A DNA stretch of 64,000 bases from a bacterium D16-56. GTDB lineage: Bacteria > Bacillota > Clostridia > Lachnospirales > Lachnospiraceae. A program made the position numbers and the translations under genes. The notes under the pieces were generated by a model, which was not told where the DNA came from, did not search any database, and was given only the letters and a program-made list of their open reading frames with translations. Location of the stretch: positions 1 to 64,000 of the forward strand of contig RAYY01000023.1 in the NCBI GenBank assembly GCA_003611875.1, read 5' to 3'. Positions 46,786 to 55,893 of the stretch are shown here, piece by piece. Every line of letters starts with the position of its first letter. The stretch's first letter is position 1.

Positions 46786-46892
46786 TGTGAAAGTCCCATC
46801 GCCGGAGGCGATTTAAAATCAGGTATGCCAAATGCGCCCGCCAGACTTTCATGATTGGCGGCGCGTCCGCTGCCGGGCGCATGGAGGTTTAC
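46786..46892 (-). repeat. Interspersed structured repeat, copy 4 (unit overlapping the metK stop)
   Basis: The unit begins on the minus strand with GTAAACCTCCATGCGCCCGG, where the TAA is the metK stop codon. GAAAGTC pairs with GACTTTC, and ATCGCC-TCC-GGCGAT forms the inner hairpin. About 60 bases at its 5' end match copy 3 with a single mismatch. Confidence 0.9.
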
Positions 46893-48085
46893 TTATCTGT
46901 CAAATATTTCTTCAGTGCATCTACCTTATCCAGCCGCTCCCAGGGCAGATCCAGATCGGTTCTCCCGAAATGGCCATACGCCGCCGTCTGCCGGTAAATG
47001 GGTCTTCTCAAATCCAGCATCTTGATAATCCCAGCCGGACGCAGATCAAAATTCTCCCGAATCATCTCCACCAGCTTCTCATTGCTCAGCTTCCCTGTTC
47101 CGAAGGTGTCCACCATGATCGAAGTAGGATAAGCTACCCCGATCGCATAAGAAAGCTGAATTTCACACTTATCTGCCAGCCCTGCCGCCACCAGATTCTT
47201 AGCCGCGTATCGGGCCGCATAGGCTGCGGAACGATCCACCTTGGTACAGTCCTTGCCGGAAAATGCCCCGCCGCCATGACGGGCATAACCGCCGTAGGTA
47301 TCTACAATAATCTTTCTTCCCGTCAGTCCGCTGTCCCCATGAGGACCTCCGATCACAAACCTTCCGGTAGGATTCACGAAAAACTTGGTGTTCTCATCCA
47401 CCAGCTCCGCCGGAAGCACCTGATCAAAAATATACGTTTTCACATCCTTATGTATCTGTTCCTGTTCCACGTCCGCATCATGCTGTGTAGAAAGAACAAC
47501 CGCTTCCAGCCTGAAAGGCTTGCCGTTCTCATCATACTCCACCGTCACCTGGCTCTTTCCGTCAGGACGCAGATAAGGCAGTGTGCCGTCCTTGCGGACC
47601 TCTGTCAGACGAAGGGCCAGCTTATGGGCCAGTGCAATGGGATACGGCATATATTCTGCTGTCTCATTGCTGGCAAAGCCGAACATCATTCCCTGATCCC
47701 CGGCGCCGATGGCATCCAGCTCTGTATCGCTCATCCGGTTCTCCTTTGCCTCCAAAGCCTTATCCACACCCATGGCAATATCCCCGGACTGTTCGTCCAA
47801 TGCCACGATCACACCGCAGGTATTGCAGTCAAAGCCATATTCTGCATTGTCATAGCCAATCTCCCGAACCGTGTCCCGTACCACCTTCTGAATATCCACA
47901 TAGCCCTTGGTGGTAATCTCTCCCATTACCAGCACCAGGCCTGTGGTCGTACAAGTCTCACAAGCCACCCGGCTCATAGGATCCTGCGCCATCATGGCAT
48001 CCAGCACGGCATCAGAAATGGCATCACACATTTTATCCGGATGCCCCTCTGTCACAGACTCGGATGTAAACAATAACTTTTCCAC
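46889..48085 (-). CDS. metK: S-adenosylmethionine synthetase
   Basis: The 398-residue enzyme makes SAM from methionine and ATP. It has [20 protein letters not shown], the [12 protein letters not shown] hexapeptide region and [22 protein letters not shown] 48085 is chosen because AAGGAGG lies upstream at about 8 bp. A SAM-I riboswitch and strong promoter precede it; its stop codon is shared with a structured repeat. Confidence 0.97.
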   Translation of the reverse strand: MEKLLFTSESVTEGHPDKMCDAISDAVLDAMMAQDPMSRVACETCTTTGLVLVMGEITTKGYVDIQKVVRDTVREIGYDNAEYGFDCNTCGVIVALDEQSGDIAMGVDKALEAKENRMSDTELDAIGAGDQGMMFGFASNETAEYMPYPIALAHKLALRLTEVRKDGTLPYLRPDGKSQVTVEYDENGKPFRLEAVVLSTQHDADVEQEQIHKDVKTYIFDQVLPAELVDENTKFFVNPTGRFVIGGPHGDSGLTGRKIIVDTYGGYARHGGGAFSGKDCTKVDRSAAYAARYAAKNLVAAGLADKCEIQLSYAIGVAYPTSIMVDTFGTGKLSNEKLVEMIRENFDLRPAGIIKMLDLRRPIYRQTAAYGHFGRTDLDLPWERLDKVDALKKYLTDK

Positions 48086-48151
48086 TGAATATTCCTCCTT
48101 AGAATCACAAAAGCTCCTCACGGATTTCTGTCAGTCCAAAAATCCGGACAA

Positions 48152-48183
48152 AAGAAAAGTCCGAAGCAATCATACTGCGGACT
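48152..48183 (-). terminator. Riboswitch-controlled terminator of metK
   Basis: AGTCCG (48158-48163) pairs with CGGACT (48178-48183), followed on the minus strand by TTTCTTTT. It lies between the riboswitch aptamer and metK, as in transcription-attenuating S-boxes. Confidence 0.85.
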
Positions 48184-48207
48184 TGATATATCACAGGCAC
48201 ATCAAAT

Positions 48208-48325
48208 CCTCTTATTGCTCGATTTCTCGCTCAGGTTGGCACCTTCCGAAAGCTCCTTACAGAACCTTACCGGGGTTGCCGTGACTTCACAGATCCTATG
48301 TATCTCCATCACTCTGAATAAGGGA
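48208..48325 (-). promoter_or_regulatory. SAM-I (S-box) riboswitch
   Basis: On the minus strand CCCTTATTCAGAGTGATGGAG gives the kink-turn start; later come GGCAACC, GGAAGGTGCCAA and CTGAGCGAG, then AATAAGAGG closing helix P1 with CCTTATT. This is the SAM-I aptamer order. Binding of SAM should favour the downstream terminator and lower metK expression. No gene is in 48086-48448 apart from these control elements. Confidence 0.93.
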
Positions 48326-48365
48326 TATTACGCACTTTTCAATTGTTGTTGTTTGTTACAAACCT

Positions 48366-48394
48366 ATAGTAGCAGATTCTGCTGCAGGTGTCAA
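48366..48394 (-). promoter_or_regulatory. metK promoter
   Basis: Perfect TTGACA (48389-48394), 17-bp spacer and TACTAT (48366-48371) on the minus strand, starting transcription about 35 bp ahead of the aptamer. Confidence 0.85.
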
Positions 48395-48448
48395 GCCCCT
48401 ATTATTCTCTGAAAGCCTTAGGAACGGTTCAAAAATTCCATCCCTGTT

Positions 48449-50878
48449 TTAAAACTCCTCCTCCCATAGCCCACCTGGAATCCACAGCCAGAACTCCTCT
48501 CTTTTAGACGGCTCCTCCACATCCGCAAGCACAATCCAAAGCTGCCCGTCCCCTCTGTTCTCCATCCTGCACGCCTCCTGCTTTCCTCTCTCTCCATTTT
48601 TCAAATAAGACCAGTATTCTTCTGATTTTTCTATATTTTCTACAGACCCTGCCATAATACGCTTACTTTCCCAATCCATCCACAGACAAACTCCGCCGTC
48701 CCGAACCGTAATCAGACTTCCCGGCAGATCTCCCACTTTTTCTTCCCCTGAAAAATCCGCCCTCATCCTCATAAGCGGCCTGGGAAATGCCTGGTCATTG
48801 GTCCAGCCTTCATAATAAAGATAATGATCTGCATAGCATAGCGCTTCCGCAACCCCATAACGAGCCTGTCCAGCCTGCCGGTCACTGCCATCCATACAAA
48901 TGCTGACCGGCAAAGGATGTTTCATGCTCATCATATCTGCATCAGCAAACCCTTCGTAGATCAGCCGCTCCTCTGTCAGAACGATTTTCTGGCGGCCTCC
49001 CCGTTCCATAAACATTAAGGCATCCAACATCTGATCCTGATTCTCCCTGCTGCGTGCCAGCTCCATTCTGTCATAAGGAATATGATATAGATTAAAATTC
49101 TCAAACTCTGACTGCTCAAATGGCAGGGCCTCCCTTGGCGTCCTTACATAATAATCATATCCGTCCCGGGCAAACAGCCAGTGTGCTTCACAGATCTCCC
49201 CTTTAGGATTACTTCGTTCCCTCCCGTCTCCTACAAATAGAAACACCTGATTCATCTCCTGCTTTTGGGGATCATAATACCCATAGTACAGATCAATCAG
49301 CCGTCCCTCCCCTTCGTCATCTGCCCATACCCCCAGCACAGCCACCTGGCCGTCTGCCATTTTCACTGCATCACAGTCCACATTCTGATTTTCACTCAAA
49401 GTCCCTGCATGTTCTGCCATCAAAAATCCATCTGAGACAGAAACCTGCTCTCTCATCAGGCCAACTCCCTGCCCCATCTCCTTCCCCATGCCCTCATCCG
49501 AGACAAAAACCTTCTGGGTCCATCTGCCGTCCTCTCCCTTCTCAAATGAAAACAATCCAAAATCCCCATGAAAGATCAGACTTTGATCTGACGCAAAATC
49601 CAAAAACACCTGAGAACCTCTGCTCTCCTGTCTTTCCTGGACGCCCTGTCCCTCCTGGGCTTTTGGCCTTTCCCCAATTCCCTCCTCTATGTCCTGTCCT
49701 TCCAATCCTCCCACAATTCTCACAGAAGCCAGCCACGCTGAATCCGGCCTCTCGTTCTGCCAGGTATCATCATCTTCCCCTATTTTTCCCGCCACAAAAA
49801 TGCTGACTGGTCCGTCTGCTCCTCCGATAATAGACACAGAATCCTCCTTTTGGCTTTCCTCCCTTTCTGCTGCTTCCTCCTTGCCCCAGCCTTCTTTTTC
49901 CTTCTGCGGGTTCGTCATAAGTCCCACGCCTGCAGCTGCCAGCAAAAGCACTGCCCCTATGGTCAAAGCCGTCCCCGGCTTATGGTAGCGGAGAATATTC
50001 TGAATCCGCCGGAAAACGGAATTTCTCCCAAATGCAGGAGGCAGCCAAAGACCGCTTCTCCTTTCCGTCTCTGACAGCAGGACCTGGGAATACGCCTTCT
50101 TCTTATCCCTCCCCATATCCTTCAGCACCTGTTCGTCACAGGACATTTCCATATCCTCGCACATGGTCCAAAATCCAATCCAGGCAAAAGGATTAAACCA
50201 ATGAACCGTGACCGCCAAAATTCCCAGCAGCTTTACGGCATAATCTTTTCTGCGGACATGTACGCTCTCATGGTGCAAAACATACTCCCGGTTCTCATCT
50301 TCCAGTCCTGACGGCAAATAAATCACCGGGCGAACTATCCCCAGTACAAAAGCCCCGTCAATCTGATCTGTCTCCCGCACCGCAATTTTTTCTTTATTTC
50401 TTCTGCCTTCTGACCATCCTGCTTCTTCCACCCAGATTGCGGCTGCCAATTTCCTGCGGAGCCTTAAAAACTGTATTACATAAACTCCAGAAAGTACCGC
50501 CATTCCTGCAGTCCACAGGAAAAATCCTGCCCCCAGCCACACCTGAACCGGATTAATGGAATTTTCCGGATTTTCTGCTGCCAGCTTTTCCCCCACCACA
50601 CGGTTCACTGCACGATCTACCCAGATCATCCCAGTCTGGATCTCCGGCTCCTGCCGGTACACGATCTCCTGACTCACAGGCTCCGGATTCACCGGAAATA
50701 AAGAAAAAGGCGACGGAATCGCTATGGGACATAAGAAACGAAAAAGTACAATAAACCACAGCCCATAGGAATATCCTTTTGGCAGCCTCCTAAAAAAAAT
50801 CCGCAGAAGCAGCACCAATGCCACCGTACATCCCGCTGCAAAGCTCATATTCAAGATCCGAATCATGATCTCTTCCAT
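48449..50878 (-). CDS. BlaR1/MecR1-family M56 metallopeptidase sensor with unusual extracytoplasmic domain
   Basis: The 809-residue protein has four helices (about 8-30, 38-57, 115-138 and 303-321) around an M56 peptidase domain with zinc motif HESVH (203-207) and EDMEMSCDEQVL. It probably cleaves the BlaI-type repressor encoded just upstream. The C-terminal 490 residues are not a penicillin-binding sensor: a Glu/Gly/Gln-rich linker with SIIGGADGPVSIFVAG (349-364) is followed by a beta-rich domain that could be a propeller. The signal is unknown. Its ATG overlaps the repressor stop. Confidence 0.85.
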   Translation of the reverse strand: MEEIMIRILNMSFAAGCTVALVLLLRIFFRRLPKGYSYGLWFIVLFRFLCPIAIPSPFSLFPVNPEPVSQEIVYRQEPEIQTGMIWVDRAVNRVVGEKLAAENPENSINPVQVWLGAGFFLWTAGMAVLSGVYVIQFLRLRRKLAAAIWVEEAGWSEGRRNKEKIAVRETDQIDGAFVLGIVRPVIYLPSGLEDENREYVLHHESVHVRRKDYAVKLLGILAVTVHWFNPFAWIGFWTMCEDMEMSCDEQVLKDMGRDKKKAYSQVLLSETERRSGLWLPPAFGRNSVFRRIQNILRYHKPGTALTIGAVLLLAAAGVGLMTNPQKEKEGWGKEEAAEREESQKEDSVSIIGGADGPVSIFVAGKIGEDDDTWQNERPDSAWLASVRIVGGLEGQDIEEGIGERPKAQEGQGVQERQESRGSQVFLDFASDQSLIFHGDFGLFSFEKGEDGRWTQKVFVSDEGMGKEMGQGVGLMREQVSVSDGFLMAEHAGTLSENQNVDCDAVKMADGQVAVLGVWADDEGEGRLIDLYYGYYDPQKQEMNQVFLFVGDGRERSNPKGEICEAHWLFARDGYDYYVRTPREALPFEQSEFENFNLYHIPYDRMELARSRENQDQMLDALMFMERGGRQKIVLTEERLIYEGFADADMMSMKHPLPVSICMDGSDRQAGQARYGVAEALCYADHYLYYEGWTNDQAFPRPLMRMRADFSGEEKVGDLPGSLITVRDGGVCLWMDWESKRIMAGSVENIEKSEEYWSYLKNGERGKQEACRMENRGDGQLWIVLADVEEPSKREEFWLWIPGGLWEEEF

Positions 50879-51252
50879 TATTCCACCGCCTTTTCAATCA
50901 TCTCGCGAAGCTCCCTTGCCTCCTCCTTTGTCAGCCTTCTGTCCGACAAAAATGCCGTCACAAACGCAGGCAATGAGCCTCCGAAGCTTTTATCCACCAC
51001 AGCCTTACTTTCTCTTTTCTGAATCTCATCCCGCTTTATCAACGCTGTCACCACCGCATTCTCGTTTCTGATATATCCATGTTCCGAAAGCTTCTTTAGT
51101 ATAGTAAAGCAGGTGGATTTCTTCCATCCCAGCACATGAAAACACATTCTTGCCAACTCCATGGACCGCACCGGTTCCTGTTCCCATATTAAATCCATCA
51201 AACGATATTCCCCCTCAAACAACTTCCGTTCCTCTGGTTTCTTTTCTTCCAT
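50878..51252 (-). CDS. BlaI/MecI-family repressor
   Basis: The 124-residue winged-helix protein has LMDLIWEQEPVRSMELARMC and WKKSTCFTILKKLSEHGYI, typical of BlaI, and a C-terminal dimerisation helix region. ATG 51252 follows GGAGG at 5 bp; an in-frame ATG at 51264 is the alternative. It should bind the two dyads about 85-130 bp upstream and be removed by the neighbouring protease. No beta-lactamase gene is nearby. Confidence 0.9.
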   Translation of the reverse strand: MEEKKPEERKLFEGEYRLMDLIWEQEPVRSMELARMCFHVLGWKKSTCFTILKKLSEHGYIRNENAVVTALIKRDEIQKRESKAVVDKSFGGSLPAFVTAFLSDRRLTKEEARELREMIEKAVE

Positions 51253-51337
51253 ACTCTCCTCCATTCTATATTCCCCTGCAGCAGGATACCCTTTGAGTAT
51301 GCCTTTCCGCTCTGCCGCAATGATCCTTCCGCATTGG

Positions 51338-51382
51338 GTCTATTACAATAGTCCTCCGCATTCTTAGTCTATCACAATAGAC
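51338..51382. promoter_or_regulatory. Pair of dyad operators for the BlaI-type repressor
   Basis: GTCTATTACAATAGTC (51338-51353) and GTCTATCACAATAGAC (51367-51382) are near-identical dyads, centres 29 bp apart, in front of the repressor gene. They resemble BlaI/MecI sites in layout (TAC/TGTA-type core) though the outer bases differ. Confidence 0.75.
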
Positions 51383-51407
51383 CAAAAATGTCAATCCCGG
51401 CGAAAGC

Positions 51408-51435
51408 AAAAAACGGAGAGGATTTCTCCTCTCCG
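51408..51435 (-). terminator. Terminator of the second repeat-protein gene
   Basis: CGGAGAGGA (51414-51422) pairs with TCCTCTCCG (51427-51435), followed on the minus strand by six T. Confidence 0.9.
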
Positions 51436-51499
51436 CCATTTACTCTTAACTTTGCTGTTCAAATCTCTTTATTTCATCTTCCCAGTCTGTCTCCGGCTT

Positions 51500-52528
51500 C
51501 TACTGAATCCAGACCCCATTGGCATCTACCCGGTATCCGTCCGGCGTTGTGGTGTTGACCATCATGGCTCCCTGATTACTGCCCTCTCTGGGATCACAGT
51601 AATACCACTTCCCGTCACCGGCCTGAATCCAGCCCATCCGCATATAACCAGCCGCATCAAAGCAATACCATACATTCTTAATACTCAGCCAGCCGTTTCT
51701 CGGATAGGATCCGTCGGAATACTCATACCACCAGCCCACATTGTTCCGCTTCCATGTTCCCCCATTAGACGAAGCTCCCGGAGCATTTGCTGTGCCGCTG
51801 TTCTGACTCCCTGAGGAATAATTGCCGTTCTTAAAATCCTCCGCCATATCCCCGTCTACATACATGCTGTCCGACTCATACCACTCGCCCTTTTTGGAAT
51901 TGCTGTTGACCGCACGGACCTTGAAGTAATAATCGCCTTCCCTTGTAATGCTGCTGCTGAAATTATAATACTCATTGCTTGTAGTAACCGTAGTTCCTAC
52001 GGATCTGTCTTCACGGTAAAGACGTACCTGATAGCTTTTCGCCCCTGCAGTGCTCTCCCATCTGGCCACGGGAATATCTTCGCCTTCCCACTCTACCCCA
52101 TCCACCTCCAGGCTGCCTTCCAAGGCGCCCAGCTTCACTGTCACCACCAAAGTAGACTTGTTATCCCTGCGGCTGGAAGTCACATAGGTAGCCTTGTCTC
52201 CGCTCAGCTTCACCTTGGATTTACTCATAGAGTCAAAATAATAATCTTCCTCTGCCTCCAGGGTAATCTCAACCCTTGGCTCATCGCCGCTGATCCACTC
52301 TCCATCGTCATTCTTAACCGTCACATCATCCAGACTATAGCCCGTTCCCGAGCTAATGGACACATTCACATCACTTCCGTCTTGGCCTGCCTCGATTAAG
52401 GATTCAATCTTCAGCGAAACCTGACTGATCTTCGTCCGTTCCTCTGCTGCCAATGCATTCCCCGTCAGCGCCATGGTCAGCAGCCCTGTACTCAGCGCTG
52501 CCGCTAATCCTTTTCTCCACCTTTTCAT
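51500..52528 (-). CDS. Secreted cell-wall-binding repeat protein with beta-sandwich domains
   Basis: The 342-residue precursor has a signal peptide ending NALA-AE (about 28). Residues 30-135 form a beta-rich region with an acidic pattern, 140-225 look like a fibronectin-type domain (VARWESTAGAKSYQVRLYRE), then a Ser/Asn/Gly linker and C-terminal choline-binding-type repeats (GWWYEYSDGSYPRNGW, VWYCFDAAGYMRMGW, GKWYYCDP). It is probably surface-attached through these repeats. Function is unknown. Confidence 0.82.
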   Translation of the reverse strand: MKRWRKGLAAALSTGLLTMALTGNALAAEERTKISQVSLKIESLIEAGQDGSDVNVSISSGTGYSLDDVTVKNDDGEWISGDEPRVEITLEAEEDYYFDSMSKSKVKLSGDKATYVTSSRRDNKSTLVVTVKLGALEGSLEVDGVEWEGEDIPVARWESTAGAKSYQVRLYREDRSVGTTVTTSNEYYNFSSSITREGDYYFKVRAVNSNSKKGEWYESDSMYVDGDMAEDFKNGNYSSGSQNSGTANAPGASSNGGTWKRNNVGWWYEYSDGSYPRNGWLSIKNVWYCFDAAGYMRMGWIQAGDGKWYYCDPREGSNQGAMMVNTTTPDGYRVDANGVWIQ

Positions 52529-52674
52529 CTTTCTTCCTCCTTTATAACTTTAATCTTTTATACTGTTTTACGGTTAAACAATAACCCTACTATCATAATA
52601 TCCGGAAGAAATGTACAAATTGTGAAAAGAAAGTAACAATTCCCAGTCAAAAATCCTACAAAACCCTTACTGCC

Positions 52675-53967
52675 TTACCCGATCTTTAATCGAAATTTAT
52701 TGGCCTTCTTCTCCGAATCCACAAGCTCAATGGCAGCTCCCAGCTTCTGCAGCTTTTCCTCAAAGCATTCATATCCCCTCTGAATATATCCGATCTCATC
52801 CACCACCGTAAAACCGTCTGCAGCCAAGCCTGCCAGCACCAGTGCCGCACCGGCCCGCAGATCCGGAGACTCTACCTGTGCTCCGGTAAAGCCCTTGACA
52901 CCGTCAATCACAGCCACATTTCCCTCTACCTTAATACTGCCGCCCATGCGGGTCAGCTCATCTACATATTTAAAACGGTTTTCGAAAATACTCTCTGTGA
53001 TCATGCTGGTCCCTGTAGTCAAAGCCAGGGTCACTGCCATCTGAGGCTGCATATCCGTCGGAAATCCCGGATAGGGGAGAGTCTTAATATTAGTGGAACG
53101 CTGTCTGGGCCTGCCCACCACACGCACCTCATCATCCCCCTCGATAACCTCGCAGCCAATCTCCAAAAGCTTCGCCGATATGGCTTCCAAATGCTTCGGA
53201 ATCACATTCTTTACTGTCACATCCCCCCGTGTCACTGCTGCGCCGCACATAAATGTGCCGGCCTCAATCTGATCCGGAATAATCGAATACTCCGTCCCAT
53301 GGAACTTCCTCACTCCGCGGATACGGATAATGTCGGTTCCCGCTCCTTTAATATTGGCTCCCATGCTGTTCAGGAAATTAGCTACATCCACCACATGAGG
53401 CTCCTTGGCCGCATTCTCCAGAATCGTCAGCCCCTCTGCAAGGGCCGCTGCCATCATAATATTAATCGTAGCGCCTACGGATACCACGTCCAGATATACA
53501 TGTCCTCCTACCAGATCAATGGCATGAGCCAGCACAGCGCCCCGCTCAATTTCAATCTTTGCTCCCAATGCCCGAAATCCCTTTAAATGCTGGTCAATGG
53601 GTCTGCTGCCAATATTGCATCCGCCCGGAAGCGGAACCTCAGCGCTTTTATATTTCCCAAGTAATGCCCCGATAAAATAATAGGAGGCTCGAATCTTCCG
53701 TATATAATCATCGTCTACCGACACTTCATGAATCGTCGAGGCATTGATCCTGACTCTGTGACGTTCCAGCCGTTCCACCCGGGCTCCGATCTCCTCAATC
53801 GCCTCCAGCATTACATTAATGTCCCGCACATCCGGCAGGTTCTCAATCACTACATTCTCATCCGTCATGATAGAAGCCGCAAGAATCCCTAACGCAGCGT
53901 TCTTCGCACCACTGATCTGGACCTCTCCCACCAGCGGATTGCCGCCCTTCATAATATACTGATTCAT
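52675..53967 (-). CDS. murA: UDP-N-acetylglucosamine 1-carboxyvinyltransferase
   Basis: The 430-residue enzyme starts peptidoglycan synthesis by adding enolpyruvate to UDP-GlcNAc. It starts MNQYIMKGGNPLVGEVQISG and keeps the catalytic cysteine in PGGCNIGSRPIDQHL, so it should be fosfomycin-sensitive. ATG 53967 follows AGAGGTG; an upstream frame extension is not needed. A good promoter lies 120 bp upstream. Confidence 0.95.
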   Translation of the reverse strand: MNQYIMKGGNPLVGEVQISGAKNAALGILAASIMTDENVVIENLPDVRDINVMLEAIEEIGARVERLERHRVRINASTIHEVSVDDDYIRKIRASYYFIGALLGKYKSAEVPLPGGCNIGSRPIDQHLKGFRALGAKIEIERGAVLAHAIDLVGGHVYLDVVSVGATINIMMAAALAEGLTILENAAKEPHVVDVANFLNSMGANIKGAGTDIIRIRGVRKFHGTEYSIIPDQIEAGTFMCGAAVTRGDVTVKNVIPKHLEAISAKLLEIGCEVIEGDDEVRVVGRPRQRSTNIKTLPYPGFPTDMQPQMAVTLALTTGTSMITESIFENRFKYVDELTRMGGSIKVEGNVAVIDGVKGFTGAQVESPDLRAGAALVLAGLAADGFTVVDEIGYIQRGYECFEEKLQKLGAAIELVDSEKKANKFRLKIG

Positions 53968-54085
53968 TTTACACCTCTGTCTGTCGCTATCCAAATTTTA
54001 CCATCTCCTGCCTTTTCCAAGGCCTCCTACCGCAACGTGAAATCATTACAAATATATTAAAAATTAATATAGGACTTGTTAATGA

Positions 54086-54113
54086 TTATACCACATAATT
54101 AAGATTTGTAAAG
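54086..54113 (-). promoter_or_regulatory. murA promoter
   Basis: TTTACA (54108-54113), a 16-bp spacer and perfect TATAAT (54086-54091) on the minus strand. Confidence 0.7.
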
Positions 54114-54184
54114 AGCTGGAAAATTTTCAGAATTTTTCATCTCCTTTTTTCTTTGTTTTTGTAACTTTTGGACATAAAAAGCAC

Positions 54185-54216
54185 AAAAAAAGAGTCTTCT
54201 GTATACCAGAAGACTC
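54185..54216 (-). terminator. Terminator after tRNA-Gln
   Basis: A 10-bp perfect stem (54192-54201 with 54207-54216) followed by seven T on the minus strand, 7 bp past the tRNA 3' end. Confidence 0.93.
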
Positions 54217-54222
54217 ACTTCG

Positions 54223-54294
54223 CTGGGCTACAAGGATTCGAACCTTGAAATGACGGAGTCAGAGTCCGTTGCCTTACCGTTTGGCGATAGCCCA
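54223..54294 (-). tRNA. tRNA-Gln (anticodon CTG)
   Basis: A 72-nt cloverleaf: acceptor TGGGCTA/TAGCCCA with discriminator G, anticodon stem ACGGA/TCCGT with loop CTCTGAC (anticodon CTG), T-arm with GGTTCGAATCC. CCA is not encoded. It reads CAG codons. Confidence 0.95.
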
Positions 54295-54311
54295 TTGCTG
54301 CAACGATGATT

Positions 54312-54340
54312 ATTATAACGGATAGTTCCAGATTCGTCAA
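54312..54340 (-). promoter_or_regulatory. tRNA-Gln promoter
   Basis: TTGACG (54335-54340), a 17-bp spacer and perfect TATAAT (54312-54317), 18 bp ahead of the tRNA. Confidence 0.85.
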
Positions 54341-54378
54341 GCCCTTTTTTCATATATTTTCAAAATTCTTCAAATTGT

Positions 54379-55893
54379 TTACTGTTCACGAGAGGCATCC
54401 TCTTCTGAATCCTCCGAATCCCCCTCCACAGCCTCCGAAGACGTCTCCCTTCGGCTCTCAAAAGTCTCCTCTGCCTCTTTGGTTTCAGAAATCGTATCCT
54501 TAACATCAGTCGGTTCCCTGTCATCAGCATCTATTTCCTGACCGCTGCTTTCTTCCGTCTCATCGGGCTGGGTATCATCTTCGTCCAGAACCTCGGATGC
54601 AATCTCCGGCACTTCAAAATATCCTTTAACCGTAACAGCCGTACTGCTTCCTGCCGGATACAGGCCCCCTAGTACAAAGGTATACTCCTTTTCCTCCTCC
54701 AGGCCGTCTACCTCTATCGAGCAGTCATTGCGGGAAAAATCCGTCACCATGGCTGCATAGGAATTTCCCTCCTTGTCGCGCACCACTACAGACGGTGTAT
54801 TCCACTTGACACGTTCCAGAAAACACACGTAGACCATGCCGTCCTCATAATCAACATAATCGATCTCTACCGTATCCTCCTCTGGCGGTTCCTCCTGCGC
54901 TGCAGCAGAAGGCGCTGTGGTACTGGGTGTGGCAGTAGTTTCTGCCGCTGAAGTCGTCTCTTTCTCCTCCGCTGCGGTCTCACTGCTCTCCGGCTCTGTA
55001 GCGGTCTCCAAGAAAACCGTGGTTTCTTCTGATGGCTCTGGCTCCCGGGAAGTTTCCTCCGGCGTCTCCGGCTCCTCCGCCTGGTCTGCCAATTCCCCTA
55101 ATGCATAAGAGCGTTCCGCGATCCTGCCTGCGATTTCTTCCATGCTCATGGAAGAAAGCTCCTCCATATCATCCATGATCAGGTTTTTATTCTGGTCAAT
55201 CAGCTCTTTTAAAAAATATGCCTTCCCATAAGAAATACCATACTGACGGGCAATGGCGTCAATCTCCTCATCTTCTATTACCTGCTGGTCATAGACCACT
55301 GCCTCTACCTGATTCTCCTTCAAGGCATCCTCAATATCCTCCACCACGCTGGAACGCAGCTCCCTGGCCTTACGCACACTGTCATTGCTCACCGTCACCA
55401 GAATCGCATTATCCAAATCATCCAGATAGCCATGAGTCACCATGGCGCCCACCACAGCATTCACGGCCACATTCAGATCCACTCCCACCAGGTCCATGCC
55501 GTCTATAATCTCCACAGCATCCTCGTTTAAAGCCCGGACCTTCAGCACCCGGCCGTTTCGGTTAATGGAAAGCTCTACACTGGGATTCACATCAATGCCA
55601 ATGATGGATTCCACCCGTCTGTTCTCCATATGATAGTAAAAGGAGCCGCCTCCGATCATCACCAGGCACACACACGCAGCTGCCGCTGCCGCAAGCCTGC
55701 GCATACGCCGCTGAAGCCGTAAAAGCATCATCTGATTCTGCTGTTCCTGCCCAGACATCCTTGTCTGGGGCACAGAAAAATCAATCCGTTCCAATATATT
55801 GGGAGTAAGCGTGTCCACGGCTGACTTTAAGTGCTTTTCAATCTGTCTTGTATTCAGTTGTCCTAAGCCAGAACCCTGCATCACACGGCTCAC
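54379..55893 (-). CDS. RsgI-family anti-sigma factor
   Basis: The 504-residue membrane protein has a cytoplasmic N-terminus (1-64), one transmembrane helix (about 66-87) and the RsgI-type middle domain with IIGIDVNPSVELSINRNGRV. A Glu/Thr/Ser-rich stalk (about 265-335) leads to a small beta-sandwich (FN3-like) and an acidic tail. It should hold the ECF sigma encoded upstream until an external signal arrives. Clostridial RsgI proteins often end in carbohydrate-binding modules; here there is none recognisable. Its start overlaps the sigma stop by 4 bp. Confidence 0.85.
   Translation of the reverse strand: MSRVMQGSGLGQLNTRQIEKHLKSAVDTLTPNILERIDFSVPQTRMSGQEQQNQMMLLRLQRRMRRLAAAAAACVCLVMIGGGSFYYHMENRRVESIIGIDVNPSVELSINRNGRVLKVRALNEDAVEIIDGMDLVGVDLNVAVNAVVGAMVTHGYLDDLDNAILVTVSNDSVRKARELRSSVVEDIEDALKENQVEAVVYDQQVIEDEEIDAIARQYGISYGKAYFLKELIDQNKNLIMDDMEELSSMSMEEIAGRIAERSYALGELADQAEEPETPEETSREPEPSEETTVFLETATEPESSETAAEEKETTSAAETTATPSTTAPSAAAQEEPPEEDTVEIDYVDYEDGMVYVCFLERVKWNTPSVVVRDKEGNSYAAMVTDFSRNDCSIEVDGLEEEKEYTFVLGGLYPAGSSTAVTVKGYFEVPEIASEVLDEDDTQPDETEESSGQEIDADDREPTDVKDTISETKEAEETFESRRETSSEAVEGDSEDSEEDASREQ

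Noticed and set aside
46561..46854. Open frames encoding MRPPDFHDWRR-like or MKVWRAH-like peptides in repeat regions
   Set aside because: They arise from the GC-rich repeat itself, appear on both strands and at several copies, and lack ribosome sites.
49546..49806. Proline-rich open frame opposite the BlaR1 gene
   Set aside because: It mirrors the Glu/Gly-rich linker of the opposite strand and has no ribosome site or promoter.
54917..55108. Ser/Val-rich open frame opposite the RsgI stalk
   Set aside because: It is the reverse of the Glu/Thr-rich low-complexity region.
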